From an uncultured Bacteroidales bacterium (GTDB taxonomy: Bacteria; Bacteroidota; Bacteroidia; Bacteroidales; Paludibacteraceae), in the NCBI GenBank assembly GCA_937885465.1, contig CAKZZM010000190.1:1-64000 (forward strand): 64,000 nt of DNA. Direction: 5' to 3'. A program made the position numbers and the translations under genes. Shown here one piece after another: positions 7,159-15,254 of this stretch (within the stretch, counting starts at the first letter, position 1; each line of letters opens with the position of its first letter). The notes beneath the pieces are model-generated. The model saw nothing but the letters and a program-made list of their open reading frames with translations. It was not told the origin of the DNA and did no database searches.

Positions 7159-8760
7159 TTACGATTTAGGAGTATTCGATTTATTTAGTGCTATTTGGTA
7201 GGCTTGTTCGTAGTATTTGAAGAAGTGTTTCCACTCTGCTTTTTCGGCGGTATCGGCAGCACCTTTTCTCGCTTTTTTTATCTCGTTATCGTTCATCTGT
7301 GCAAAGCGATAGAGTGCGCTTGCTATATGTTGTATCATATCGTTCCAATTGGAGTCGGTGCGCGGCACTACTTCCACGCCGTGTTCTATGTCGGCATCTG
7401 CTCCTTTGTGACTCTCTACCCATTGACCGAAGCCGGAGAGGTTGGTGGTTATTGTAGGAACACGGAAGGCGGCAGACTCTAAGGGGGTGTATCCCCACGG
7501 CTCGTAGTATGAGGGGAAGATAGTTGCGTCCATACCGATAAGGATGTCGTAGTAGGAGAGGTTAAAGATGCCGTCATCGCCGTTGAGATACGAGGGTACA
7601 TAGACTACCTTGACGCGAGAGGATGGTATGTTCCATAGTCCGAGTTGCTGGAACATACGTATTACGGGGTCTGCCGTGTAGTTGCAGAGGCGGTGGGTTG
7701 TCCAGTGGTCATCTTTACCAAGCGCAAATTTAGGTCCGCTTTGCCAACCGGGTATCATCATAAAGGCTACGATGGTGCGCTTTGGTTGCATATCGCTCAG
7801 GCGTTGAATGCTATGCAGGAAGGCATCTATGCCTTTATTCTTCCATTCAAATCTGCCTGATATGCAAACGAAGAGTGTATCTTCGGGCAGCGAGTATCCG
7901 CACACCTCTTCTGCTACATGTCGCAGTGCTTTTCTCGCCGTATTGCGTTTGCGTGTAAAGTCAGTACCTTTTGGCACGAAATCGGGTTCGAAGCCGTTTG
8001 GTGTTACTATATCCGGCTTTTTGTCGAGCAGTTGTTCGCACTCTCGTGCCGTTATGTCGCTCACGGTAGTGAAGCAGTCGGCGTTATGGGCGGCTTCTCT
8101 TTCGGCGGAGTGTTTCGATACCATATTCAGTTCCTCTGCCATTTGATTGCCGTCGTAGTGGTGAAAATAGTCATAAAGAGGCTTGCCGTTGCCTGCTATT
8201 GACCGCCCTATGCAGGTGGCGTGGGTGGTGAAGAGAGTGGCGATGCGCCGGCAGTACTCTTTTAGATAGAAGATGCCGAAAGAGGTCTGCCACTCGTTGA
8301 AATGTGCGACGGCAGGTTCGTCAGCGTTAAGAAACCGATTAAGGCTGCAAATGACCTCACCCGCATAATAGCCAAAGAGCGACGACTCGTCATAGTCGCC
8401 ATAGGCGGCGTGTGAGCGTACACCGAACTGCTCCCACACATGGGCATAGATGCTATCTTTCTTAGGGTACAGACTGCGAAAATCAATAAGCACGGCGAGC
8501 GGTTCACCCGGGACGCGCCAGCGGCCTATCCTTACATGCAATCCCTCGTGAGAAGCAGCATTACGCCACCCTGAAAGGATGTTATTCTCTTCGATGAATG
8601 TTGAAGCCGCAACCGCACCGAATATAGCTTGCAGGTCCGGACCGATGAATATTACTTTATCTTTTGCCATCCGCTGCATTGAAGCAGCGCGAGTACTGAG
8701 AACGGCGTAGATACCGCCCACGCGGTTACATACTTCCCAACTTGTTTCAAAAATATACAT
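7159..8760 (-). CDS. Glycogen synthase, GT3 type
   Basis: A cytoplasmic glycosyltransferase of 533 residues that extends alpha-1,4-glucan. The start (YIFETSWEVCNRVGGIYAVLSTRA) is the donor-site signature of the GT3 (eukaryote-like) glycogen synthases used by Bacteroidales, and FPSYYEPWGYTPLESAAF near 415-435 is the conserved C-terminal acceptor/donor loop. I chose the ATG at 8760; a GTG four codons upstream (8772) is equally in frame. The 5' leader consists almost wholly of A and B elements (8782-8880), so its own promoter is not obvious and it may be read from the lipoprotein gene upstream. The pullulanase at 20.6 kb is a possible partner in glucan turnover. Confidence 0.88.
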   Translation of the reverse strand: MYIFETSWEVCNRVGGIYAVLSTRAASMQRMAKDKVIFIGPDLQAIFGAVAASTFIEENNILSGWRNAASHEGLHVRIGRWRVPGEPLAVLIDFRSLYPKKDSIYAHVWEQFGVRSHAAYGDYDESSLFGYYAGEVICSLNRFLNADEPAVAHFNEWQTSFGIFYLKEYCRRIATLFTTHATCIGRSIAGNGKPLYDYFHHYDGNQMAEELNMVSKHSAEREAAHNADCFTTVSDITARECEQLLDKKPDIVTPNGFEPDFVPKGTDFTRKRNTARKALRHVAEEVCGYSLPEDTLFVCISGRFEWKNKGIDAFLHSIQRLSDMQPKRTIVAFMMIPGWQSGPKFALGKDDHWTTHRLCNYTADPVIRMFQQLGLWNIPSSRVKVVYVPSYLNGDDGIFNLSYYDILIGMDATIFPSYYEPWGYTPLESAAFRVPTITTNLSGFGQWVESHKGADADIEHGVEVVPRTDSNWNDMIQHIASALYRFAQMNDNEIKKARKGAADTAEKAEWKHFFKYYEQAYQIALNKSNTPKS

Positions 8761-8781
8761 TTTTGTATTCACGATTTATAG

Positions 8782-8795
8782 ATGTTCTCCACTAT
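8782..8795 (+). repeat. Truncated element A (3' half)
   Basis: Only the GTTCTCCACTAT tail of element A remains. It sits just upstream of the glycogen synthase start codon and directly before full A copy 4. Confidence 0.7.
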
Positions 8796-8820
8796 TGAAC
8801 GCTCGGAGGCGTTCTCTACT
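8796..8820 (+). repeat. Element A copy 4 (GC-variant)
   Basis: Arms GAACGC and GCGTTC replace GAACGT and ACGTTC, so the same pair is exchanged on both sides and the stem is kept. Followed directly by element B copy 2. Confidence 0.9.
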
Positions 8821-8823
8821 GTT

Positions 8824-8853
8824 GAGAGACACCCTCCCGGGGATGTCTCTACC
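8824..8853 (+). repeat. Element B copy 2
   Basis: Same arms as B copy 1, with one extra G in the loop. It lies between A copies 4 and 5, giving an A-B-A mosaic in the glycogen synthase leader. Confidence 0.88.
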
Positions 8854-8855
8854 GT

Positions 8856-8880
8856 TGAACGCTCGGAGGCGTTCTCTACT
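8856..8880 (+). repeat. Element A copy 5, abutting a stop codon
   Basis: GC-variant of A. Its last T is the first base of plus-strand TTA (8880-8882), the TAA stop of the PKD lipoprotein gene. Confidence 0.9.
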
Positions 8881-10352
8881 TATAAAACAACAACTGCTTC
8901 GATGCCGCTGATAGTATTTACTTGCTCAGGGGTACCCGCTTGGATATTATTTTGGGTGTGAATAAGTCCACGGCAGAACAATCCGTCTGCTGTTGTCCAA
9001 TAGACGCGGTTGCCGTTGGCATCGACACATAATGCTTGTCCGTCGGCGTTTTGGTCAAGCATTACGATGTTGCTTCCGTTTATATTACAAACATAAAGTG
9101 CGTTAGACTTTGAGGATGTAGTGCCGATGAAATATATTTTTTGTGCAATGCGGTCGATTGCAAAATGCTGTATGTTGTAGTCTTGCAGGACTGCTCCGAT
9201 TGCAGATGTTGTACCACTGCCTATATCGCTGTAGTTAAAGCGGTAGAGTCCGTTATCGTAGGCGTAAAAGCAGATGGAGTTATAGATGTCAAAACCGCCG
9301 GATTGTCGGCCTGTAGTAAGCGAATAGCCTATCTCATCGGCAGAGAAGAGATGCAGTGCTCCATTGGCAGAAAAAGGTGCATTGCGAGTGTCGGAGAGAG
9401 TTGTATAGACTTTATCTTCGGCAGTCCAGAATAGAAGTCCGTCACGCAGTATGCCGTTTTGGAAAGTTTGTCCTTTGCCAGTCAAGGCGTTATAGGCAAC
9501 AATAGATGTGGTGTTTGCGCTCATGTCGTATAAGCATATTTGTCCGCTGAGAGTAGTGTCGCCGAGGAAGACGAATAGCAGACTATCTTGCAGAGCAAGG
9601 GATATGTCGGTGTTCCGGCTAAGATCTATTGTTTGGTGAGCAATGGCGCTTGTCAGCAAGTCGTCAGTCGTGGGTTGCTCATAACCTGTGCCGTATATGC
9701 GCTGGCGGTAAAAGATATTATCTGCTGCAAAGATAAGCGTTGGTGCCGGATTATCGTGAACATAGAAGGTGGTATCAATAGTCCAATCTATATCTCCCTG
9801 CTTGATGATGCACCTAACAGGCAACTTCGTGCTGTGTCGGCGGAAAAAGAGTGTGAGAGAGGCAGAGGTGGTGTCGCCTGACGTTATTGTCGCCTCTGAC
9901 GGCAGGAGCCAAGTATAAGAGAGTGAGTAGGAGAAGGGGTTGTATAAGCTCGCTGTTAGGGTAACAGGCTCGTAATAAAGAATCGTTGTGTCGGAAGCGG
10001 TGATGGCGGGGACGGTATCGTATATGCGGATAGTTGCTGAATAGGTACGGCTGTTTTTGTTGTCAACCTTCAATATAACGCTATATTCACCCGGCTGCTT
10101 ATACACTTTTCTCGGCGATTTATAGGTTGAAGTCGTTCCGTCGCCGAACGTCCAAGACCACTCTTCGCCTTCGCTTGTATTATTAGTGAATACTATTGTT
10201 TCGCCTGCCCGAGGTTCTGTGGGAGAATAGGTAAAAGAAACATCGTCCTTTTTACAGGACACAAAAAAAAGAAGTGATATAATTGCGAATAGAGATAGTA
10301 TTCTCGATTTAGCAATGTTAGTGGAGAACGTCTCCGAACGTTTTATCTGCAT
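8880..10352 (-). CDS. PKD-domain lipoprotein with predicted beta-propeller
   Basis: A 490-residue lipoprotein: signal peptide with lipobox FVSC (Cys33), a PKD domain at about 40-110 (WSWTFGDGTTST...PGEYSVILKV), a second beta domain to ~200, then a repeat-rich C-terminal half resembling DUF5050/TolB-like propellers. It is probably surface-exposed and binds carbohydrate or protein; no enzyme motif is seen. The promoter at 10373-10404 puts transcription start near 10366, so the ATG at 10352 is the only reasonable start. That start places codons 4-12 (KRSETFSTN) inside A copy 6, giving an unusually long n-region. The stop codon is fused to A copy 5. Domain calls are good; the function is unknown. 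Confidence 0.8.
   Translation of the reverse strand: MQIKRSETFSTNIAKSRILSLFAIISLLFFVSCKKDDVSFTYSPTEPRAGETIVFTNNTSEGEEWSWTFGDGTTSTYKSPRKVYKQPGEYSVILKVDNKNSRTYSATIRIYDTVPAITASDTTILYYEPVTLTASLYNPFSYSLSYTWLLPSEATITSGDTTSASLTLFFRRHSTKLPVRCIIKQGDIDWTIDTTFYVHDNPAPTLIFAADNIFYRQRIYGTGYEQPTTDDLLTSAIAHQTIDLSRNTDISLALQDSLLFVFLGDTTLSGQICLYDMSANTTSIVAYNALTGKGQTFQNGILRDGLLFWTAEDKVYTTLSDTRNAPFSANGALHLFSADEIGYSLTTGRQSGGFDIYNSICFYAYDNGLYRFNYSDIGSGTTSAIGAVLQDYNIQHFAIDRIAQKIYFIGTTSSKSNALYVCNINGSNIVMLDQNADGQALCVDANGNRVYWTTADGLFCRGLIHTQNNIQAGTPEQVNTISGIEAVVVL
10319..10342 (-). repeat. Element A copy 6, inside a signal peptide
   Basis: Minus-orientation A element (GTGGAGAACG...CGAACGTT on the plus strand), entirely within the coding start of the PKD lipoprotein, encoding about residues 4-12. 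Confidence 0.9.
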
Positions 10353-10372
10353 AGTGAATGAATTACAAGTCG

Positions 10373-10404
10373 CAAAATTACTGCTTTTTGACCAATTATA
10401 CAAG
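10373..10404 (-). promoter_or_regulatory. Promoter of the PKD lipoprotein gene
   Basis: Minus strand: -33 CTTG (10401-10404), 20-bp spacer, -7 TAatTTTG (10373-10380). Predicted start of transcription is about 14 nt upstream of the ATG at 10352. Confidence 0.7.
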
Positions 10405-10462
10405 TTTTAGTTTTTATTTTTTCATTACAGGATACTTATAAAATTTAGTGTGCGCACGTTTT

Positions 10463-11326
10463 TTACAAATTTATCCACTCTATTTCCGAGTCATGTCTGA
10501 ACCAAGTCAGTTGTCGCTTGGCGTAGTGTCGGGAGTTTTGTTTGATAAGTCGAACGGCTTCTTCAAATGAGGTTAGTCCGTCAAAATAGTCGAATAGCTC
10601 TTTGTAACCGACCGTTTGCAAACTATTCAAGTGTTTGAGCGGATAGACGGAGCGTGCTTCTTCAAGTAACCCATCGGCAAGCATTTGATCCACGCGGCGG
10701 TTGATGCGGTCGTATAACTCCGGTCGTGGGCGGTTGAGACCTATTTTTCGTATATTGAACGGTCGCTTTTTTTTCTGTCCAATGCGGAAAGTAGAGTAAG
10801 GCTTGCCGCTGAAAAGCGACACCTCTAAGGCGTGCATCAGTCGTTGAGGGTTCTTGGGGTCTGACATTGTCGAAAAGTAGGCGGTGTCAACTCTCTTGAC
10901 TTCCTCTTGCAGCCATTCTAATCCGTTATCTTTATAATCGCTTTGTACTTTTCGGCGTAGGGTAAGCGGAATATCGGGGATATTGTCTAACCCGTTACAT
11001 ACCGCGTCGATGTACATCATAGCACCGCCTGCCATTAAAACTGTATCTTGAGTTTTGAACAGTTCTTCAAGCAGTGTTAATGCCTCTCGTTCGTACATCC
11101 CCGCGTTATAGTCTTCGGTAATGCTTTTTGTTCCGACAAAATAATGCTTCACTCGTGCCTGCTCGGCAGCGGTAGGAGCCGCTGTACCGATAGGTATCTC
11201 ACGATAAATCTGTCGGCTGTCGGCATTAAGGATAGGGCAAGAATATTGCTCAGCATAGCGCAGGCAATACTCCGTTTTGCCTACTCCTGTCGGTCCGACG
11301 ATTACTATGAGAGACTTGTTTGAAAT
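10463..11326 (-). CDS. miaA: tRNA dimethylallyltransferase
   Basis: Transfers a dimethylallyl group to A37 of tRNAs reading UNN codons. The frame must extend upstream of the first ATG/GTG (11152), because the P-loop GPTGVGKT and the conserved NADSRQIYREIPIGTAAP lie there. Downstream are GTKSITEDYNAG, GGAMMYIDA and the RHYAKRQLTWFR segment. From 11326 the frame reads ISNKSLIVIVGPTG, aligning an ATT with the expected initiator Met; no ATG, GTG or TTG occurs between the upstream in-frame stop and the P-loop. So it either uses an ATT start or has lost its start codon. Total length is 287 residues, near normal. A copies 7 and 8 lie about 90 bp upstream. Confidence 0.9.
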   Translation of the reverse strand: MSNKSLIVIVGPTGVGKTEYCLRYAEQYSCPILNADSRQIYREIPIGTAAPTAAEQARVKHYFVGTKSITEDYNAGMYEREALTLLEELFKTQDTVLMAGGAMMYIDAVCNGLDNIPDIPLTLRRKVQSDYKDNGLEWLQEEVKRVDTAYFSTMSDPKNPQRLMHALEVSLFSGKPYSTFRIGQKKKRPFNIRKIGLNRPRPELYDRINRRVDQMLADGLLEEARSVYPLKHLNSLQTVGYKELFDYFDGLTSFEEAVRLIKQNSRHYAKRQLTWFRHDSEIEWINL

Positions 11327-11415
11327 AACTAATTAACAATTATTGTCACCAATGGTTCATTACAAATATTTTCCGTAAAGACTTTGGTAACCGTGTTTTC
11401 GGTCTCTGCCCGCAA

Positions 11416-11440
11416 AGTGGAGAACGTCTCCGAACGTTCA
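11416..11440 (-). repeat. Element A copy 7
   Basis: Minus-orientation full A. With the next copy it forms a 30-bp-period tandem in the gap upstream of miaA. Confidence 0.9.
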
Positions 11441-11444
11441 ATGT

Positions 11445-11470
11445 TAGTGGAGAACGTCTCCGAACGTTCA
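11445..11470 (-). repeat. Element A copy 8
   Basis: Minus-orientation full A, followed on the plus strand by GACTTA, a flank also seen after copies 9 and 17. Confidence 0.9.
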
Positions 11471-11514
11471 GACTTAAATGCGAACAAAACACACTTTAGG
11501 GTTCTGCCCATTAA

Positions 11515-11540
11515 TAGTGGAGAACGTCTCCGAACGTTCT
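11515..11540 (-). repeat. Element A copy 9
   Basis: Minus-orientation full A; its end lies 7 bp beyond the stop codon (11548-11550) of the PF07929-type gene. Confidence 0.9.
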
Positions 11541-11547
11541 GACTTAG

Positions 11548-12096
11548 TTAGAACATAGAGCCGTCGTCGAAACTGAGGTCTTGGAAACCTTCACTGTCGA
11601 GGTCTTCGATGTCGTATTCTGAGTCACCGTAGAAATCATTGTCGAGGTCATCGATATCACTACTCTTTAAGCCTGCGGTGAGAGAGTCATCGGCGTGAAG
11701 TTGCTTGGGGGCTTTACCGATCGACTCAACGCACTTAACGCCTGCAATATTGCCCTTTTGAATTTCAACTAACGAGCCGAAGAATTGGCGGTCAAACAGG
11801 GGGTCGAAGACATAAACGAGGCGTTGCTTTTGTTCGAAAAGTAAGTCTGACAGGCGAGTGTTTTCCATCGTCATATTGTCATACTCATAGCTGCCGTCCA
11901 TCTCGATGAGTGTTATCTCCTGACCTTTTTCCCAACGCTCGTTGCAGATGAAAAAACTCGTCATCTGGTCATTAGGATAGCCCGCCGACTCAAGAATGGC
12001 ATTGTGCAAATCGAGGAACGAAGCATCTGCGTCAGCTTCGAAGGTGCGACGAAAATTATCAGATTCATCGCTTAAAAATGTAATACGGTATATCAT
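11548..12096 (-). CDS. PF07929-type protein (plasmid pRiA4b ORF-3 / 'IS1096 passenger TnpR' family)
   Basis: A 182-residue soluble acidic protein. The N-terminal half (about 1-110) has the family pattern: IYRITFLSD, then FEADADASFLDLHNAILESAGY and SFFICNERWEKGQEITL, and a LVYVFD segment. The C-terminal third is highly acidic (repeated DD/ED). The family name comes from an IS passenger gene; there is no resolvase or transposase catalytic motif, and the function is unknown. It sits alone between dacB and miaA. A elements flank it on both sides in the same orientation (copies 7-9 downstream, copy 10 upstream), which may be coincidence. Confidence 0.75.
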   Translation of the reverse strand: MIYRITFLSDESDNFRRTFEADADASFLDLHNAILESAGYPNDQMTSFFICNERWEKGQEITLIEMDGSYEYDNMTMENTRLSDLLFEQKQRLVYVFDPLFDRQFFGSLVEIQKGNIAGVKCVESIGKAPKQLHADDSLTAGLKSSDIDDLDNDFYGDSEYDIEDLDSEGFQDLSFDDGSMF

Positions 12097-12118
12097 GGTT
12101 ATTTACGATTTGTTCATT

Positions 12119-12144
12119 TAGTGGAGAACGCCTCCGAGCGTTCA
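12119..12144 (-). repeat. Element A copy 10 (GC-variant)
   Basis: Minus orientation; plus strand shows GAACGC...GCGTTC arms, the paired exchange also seen in copies 4 and 5. It lies between dacB (ends at 12164) and the PF07929-type gene. Confidence 0.88.
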
Positions 12145-12163
12145 ATGTCATTTGCGATATAGT

Positions 12164-13636
12164 TTATTCTGTTATGGCGAGCAGGTAGCGTTCAATGGTT
12201 TTTTGCACCACTTTACCCTTTCCGTTGCCGTTATTTACTACTATGGAGAATATCCATTGTTTGCCGTTGCCTCTCTCTATATAACCTGTATATGCTCTCA
12301 GGTGTGCTATGCTTCCTGATTTGGCATGCACTTTCCCTTGCAGTCGGGTGCCATAGAGAAAAGTTCGTATTGTACCGCTTTCGCCTGCAACGGGAAGCGA
12401 GTCGTAGAAATCGCTGTATGCATTGCAGCCCCGCATATATTTTAGCAGACCTACAAACATATTCGGTGCCACGCCGTTCTGGGGTGCTAACCCGCAGCCG
12501 TCAATTTGTATAGTAGTTCCCCAGTTAACACCTCTCTGTCGCCAGCACTGTTCTACGACGGCGCGTGAGTGCAGAATGGACGCGGGTTCGTAACTTTTTT
12601 TATTGCCTCGTTCTAATCCTAATGTACGGAAGACGGCTTCAGCATAGAGGTTGTTGGAGTGGATATTGGTCTCTTTTACCACCTCGCGTAGGGCGGGAGA
12701 GGTGTGTTCGTATAGTAACGTTCTCTTTTTGCTATGCGGTGGCAGTACCTTGATGAATGTGGCTTGTTGCTTAACCTTAACTCCTGACTGCTCTAATGCT
12801 CCTTCGAAATGGCGTGCGAGTAGCAGCCCGGGGTTGGGAATGTCGCCCTTTACTCCGAAAGTGCCGAGATTAGAGGGCACGCTACCGGTCAGAACGCGCT
12901 TATCGTCAAAGGGTACGCCATGTACATACGCACCATCGTAGGTTATTTCGGTGCAGCGAATATGATTTTCAAACTGCACGCCATCGACCTTTGGTTCGGT
13001 GGAAACGACATCTGCTATTGTTCCAATCGCACGGGAGCGTAGGACAATATTCATCGTGTTGTCCAAGTAGTTGAGACTGAACACTCCCATCCCGTAATAA
13101 TTTCCTGCATCTTCCCACAGCCATCCGCCATTGAGAGCATCGCCATTATCGAAAGCGGACATATCGGCTATCACGGCTCCGTCAATCTGCGTTATACCTT
13201 GTTCTTTTATCGCTTTCACCCATTTGCGCAAGAAAGCCTTGTCCCCAATTTTTTGTGACCCGAGAGTAGGGTCCCCCGTTCCGCGGATATATAAGTCACC
13301 ATGCAGGATGCCGTTTTCTATTGTTCCGTCCGTTTCTAAAAAAGTACTCCATCGGTAGTCCCCGCCAAGCAGTTCGAGTGCCGTTGCCGTAGTTATCACT
13401 TTCATCGTAGAGGCTGTCGGAAGTAAGTGTCTTTCACGATAGGAGTCAATGATCTCACCTGTTTCAGCATCAACAACCAATACCCCTACATTGGCATCAC
13501 GCGTCAGAGGATCGTTCTCAAATATGCGTTCCGCTGTGCGGGAAGGTTCCGCATCTTCTGCAAAGACATTTAACCTTTGCTGACAAAATGCCGACAGCAG
13601 GACAATAATTAATATCTTGTAATTTTCGAATTTCAA
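12164..13636 (-). CDS. dacB: D-alanyl-D-alanine carboxypeptidase/endopeptidase (PBP4 type)
   Basis: A periplasmic class C penicillin-binding protein, 490 residues, that trims or cleaves peptidoglycan cross-links. A signal peptide occupies about 1-26. The three active-site motifs are visible: SxxK as Ser76-Thr-Met-Lys79, SxN as HSNN near 320, and KTG-like KSG in VHAKSGSIAHLRAYTGY near 440. The long insertion between SxxK and SxN is typical of PBP4/DacB. It overlaps the end of the upstream membrane-protein gene by 4 bp (13633-13636), so the two are cotranscribed from the promoter at 14439-14470. Confidence 0.93.
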   Translation of the reverse strand: MKFENYKILIIVLLSAFCQQRLNVFAEDAEPSRTAERIFENDPLTRDANVGVLVVDAETGEIIDSYRERHLLPTASTMKVITTATALELLGGDYRWSTFLETDGTIENGILHGDLYIRGTGDPTLGSQKIGDKAFLRKWVKAIKEQGITQIDGAVIADMSAFDNGDALNGGWLWEDAGNYYGMGVFSLNYLDNTMNIVLRSRAIGTIADVVSTEPKVDGVQFENHIRCTEITYDGAYVHGVPFDDKRVLTGSVPSNLGTFGVKGDIPNPGLLLARHFEGALEQSGVKVKQQATFIKVLPPHSKKRTLLYEHTSPALREVVKETNIHSNNLYAEAVFRTLGLERGNKKSYEPASILHSRAVVEQCWRQRGVNWGTTIQIDGCGLAPQNGVAPNMFVGLLKYMRGCNAYSDFYDSLPVAGESGTIRTFLYGTRLQGKVHAKSGSIAHLRAYTGYIERGNGKQWIFSIVVNNGNGKGKVVQKTIERYLLAITE

Positions 13637-14349
13637 ATTGTCTCGTTGTTGAATAGTTTTTTGTCGTTATAATACCTCTCCATTATCTTATCGTGTTTCC
13701 AAAATCCGTATAGTGCCACAATCAAGCCGCCGATGAAATCAAGAATAAGGTCAATCATTGAATCTTTGAGGGCATCGTGTCCACAAAGCGGAATATCTTC
13801 GGGGGTGATGATGGAACCGGTGGTGGTAAGCATGAACTGCTGAGTGTTAGTACCCATAAGATGATCGTAGCTAAATTCAATTATTTCCCAACAAGCACCT
13901 AATCCGATGGAGAAAATAACAAGAAAGAGTGATAGGAAATATTTGTTCATGTAGATATACTTGTCATGCTCCGCCATAATGATATGAATAAGCCAGAAAG
14001 CAATCATAGAGGACAAGAAACCTGACTCAGCGTGGAGCAATTTGTCCCACCATGGCAGCCTGCCGTAGAGGTCTAAGCCGTCACCGAGGACAAGCGATGA
14101 AAAGCAAAAAATAACGATTGTGCCGCTGAGCAGCCATGGAACCTCAACATGAAACCGCACTTTCAAAATTCGAGGCAGTTGCAGCACGATAAGCATTGCG
14201 ACATATTGCAGCCCGCGGAATGCAATCTCTTCCCACGACTTAGTGCCTAAAAAAACAAGATATGCGATGTTACCAATAGCCATCGCAACCGTTAGCCAGA
14301 AGAAAATTATGTTTGCGCGATGTAAGCGCCTGTATCTATCGTTTTGCAT
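13633..14349 (-). CDS. DUF2238/YjdF-like integral membrane protein
   Basis: A 238-residue protein with about six to seven hydrophobic segments. The conserved-looking residues WWDKLLHAESGFLSS, GACWEIIEFSYDHLMGTN and DSMIDLILDFIGGLIVALYG match the DUF2238 (YjdF) membrane family, whose Asp/Glu/His residues sit at membrane faces. Function unknown. It is the first gene of a two-gene operon with dacB (4-bp overlap). Confidence 0.72.
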   Translation of the reverse strand: MQNDRYRRLHRANIIFFWLTVAMAIGNIAYLVFLGTKSWEEIAFRGLQYVAMLIVLQLPRILKVRFHVEVPWLLSGTIVIFCFSSLVLGDGLDLYGRLPWWDKLLHAESGFLSSMIAFWLIHIIMAEHDKYIYMNKYFLSLFLVIFSIGLGACWEIIEFSYDHLMGTNTQQFMLTTTGSIITPEDIPLCGHDALKDSMIDLILDFIGGLIVALYGFWKHDKIMERYYNDKKLFNNETI

Positions 14350-14408
14350 AACAAATTTCCCGTGAATATGACGACTGAAACATTAATCGGGCGATGTGCT
14401 GCCGCTTC

Positions 14409-14422
14409 ACGTTCTCCACTAT
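14409..14422 (+). repeat. Truncated element A (3' half)
   Basis: ACGTTCTCCACTAT only. It lies in the predicted 5' untranslated region of the DUF2238-dacB operon. Confidence 0.65.
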
Positions 14423-14438
14423 TGCCATACCCGTAACA

Positions 14439-14470
14439 CAAAGGTACTACTTTTATTTAATGCCCGCAAG
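14439..14470 (-). promoter_or_regulatory. Promoter of the DUF2238-dacB operon
   Basis: Minus strand: -33 CTTG (14467-14470), 20-bp spacer, -7 TAccTTTG (14439-14446). It is divergent from the folE promoter, about 70 bp away. Confidence 0.65.
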
Positions 14471-14472
14471 AA

Positions 14473-14536
14473 AAATTAAAAATATGTAGCAAATCAAAAA
14501 TTAAAAATCAAAAATTAAAAATTAAAAATTAAAATT
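14473..14536. repeat. AT-rich tandem repeats
   Basis: Repeated AAAAATTA/AAAAATCA units between the two divergent promoters. It could act as an UP-like or bent-DNA element for either promoter; this is inference. Confidence 0.6.
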
Positions 14537-14566
14537 TTGTTCTATCAAAAAAATATAGTAACTTTG
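14536..14566 (+). promoter_or_regulatory. Promoter of folE
   Basis: -33 TTTG (14536-14539), 19-bp spacer, -7 TAacTTTG (14559-14566). Transcription start is expected about 25 nt before the ATG at 14597. Confidence 0.72.
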
Positions 14567-14596
14567 CGAGTAAAGAATATGTAAATTAGCGGTAGA

Positions 14597-15178
14597 ATGG
14601 ACATGCAAACCTTTTCTCCCAATTTGGAAGCGCAGCGTCAGTTGGAGAGTCGTGCAACAGAGGTGCTTGAATTGCTTGGTGAGGATATACATCGGCAAGG
14701 GTTATTACGTACACCTCATCGCGTGGCTTCGTCGTTACAGTTTCTGACAAAAGGCTATTCGGAGGATGCAGAGGAGATATTGCGCTCGGCTCTTTTTGAG
14801 GAGGATTATAATCAGATGGTTGTGGTTAAAGATATTGAGTTTTACTCTCTTTGCGAGCATCATCTGTTGCCGTTTTTCGGCAAGGCTCATGTGGCATATA
14901 TACCCAATGGTAAGATAACAGGGCTGTCGAAAATAGCGAGAGTGGTAGATGTATATGCGCGGCGCTTGCAGGTGCAGGAGCGAATGACGACACAAATAAA
15001 AGAGTGTATTCAAAAAACTCTCAATCCGTTAGGCGTAATGGTTGTCATTGAGGCAGAGCATCTTTGTATGCAGATGCGCGGAGTGCAGAAGCAACACTCT
15101 CTAACCGTAACTTCCGATTTTACAGGGGTGTTCAATCAGCAACGGACGCGAGACGAGTTCATCGGGCTCATAAAGTGA
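14597..15178 (+). CDS. folE: GTP cyclohydrolase I
   Basis: Converts GTP to 7,8-dihydroneopterin triphosphate, the first step of folate (and pterin) synthesis. It has 193 residues. The zinc ligands are present: Cys86 and His89 in SLCEHHLLPF and Cys157 in AEHLCMQMRG. The GTP-binding ITGLSKIARVVDVYARRLQVQERMT block lies between them. A second ATG two codons in is possible. It is the first gene after its promoter and is followed 76 bp later by adk; the two may share transcripts. Confidence 0.95.
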   Translation: MDMQTFSPNLEAQRQLESRATEVLELLGEDIHRQGLLRTPHRVASSLQFLTKGYSEDAEEILRSALFEEDYNQMVVVKDIEFYSLCEHHLLPFFGKAHVAYIPNGKITGLSKIARVVDVYARRLQVQERMTTQIKECIQKTLNPLGVMVVIEAEHLCMQMRGVQKQHSLTVTSDFTGVFNQQRTRDEFIGLIK

Positions 15179-15254
15179 TAAATAAGAAGTTACGGGCGAA
15201 GACTTACCTCTATCGCACTTAGAATGAATAAAAGACTAAACAAGATAAAATAAA

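Noticed and set aside
8880..10403. Longer start for the PKD lipoprotein gene at 10403
   Set aside because: It lies at the -33 element of the promoter, upstream of the predicted transcription start.
11329..11511. 60-codon minus-strand frame with a repeated ERSETFST peptide
   Set aside because: It is the translation of two A elements and ends before miaA; no promoter or family features.
11548..12096. PF07929-type gene read as a resolvase because of its 'TnpR' family name
   Set aside because: No serine- or tyrosine-recombinase catalytic residues; the name is historical.
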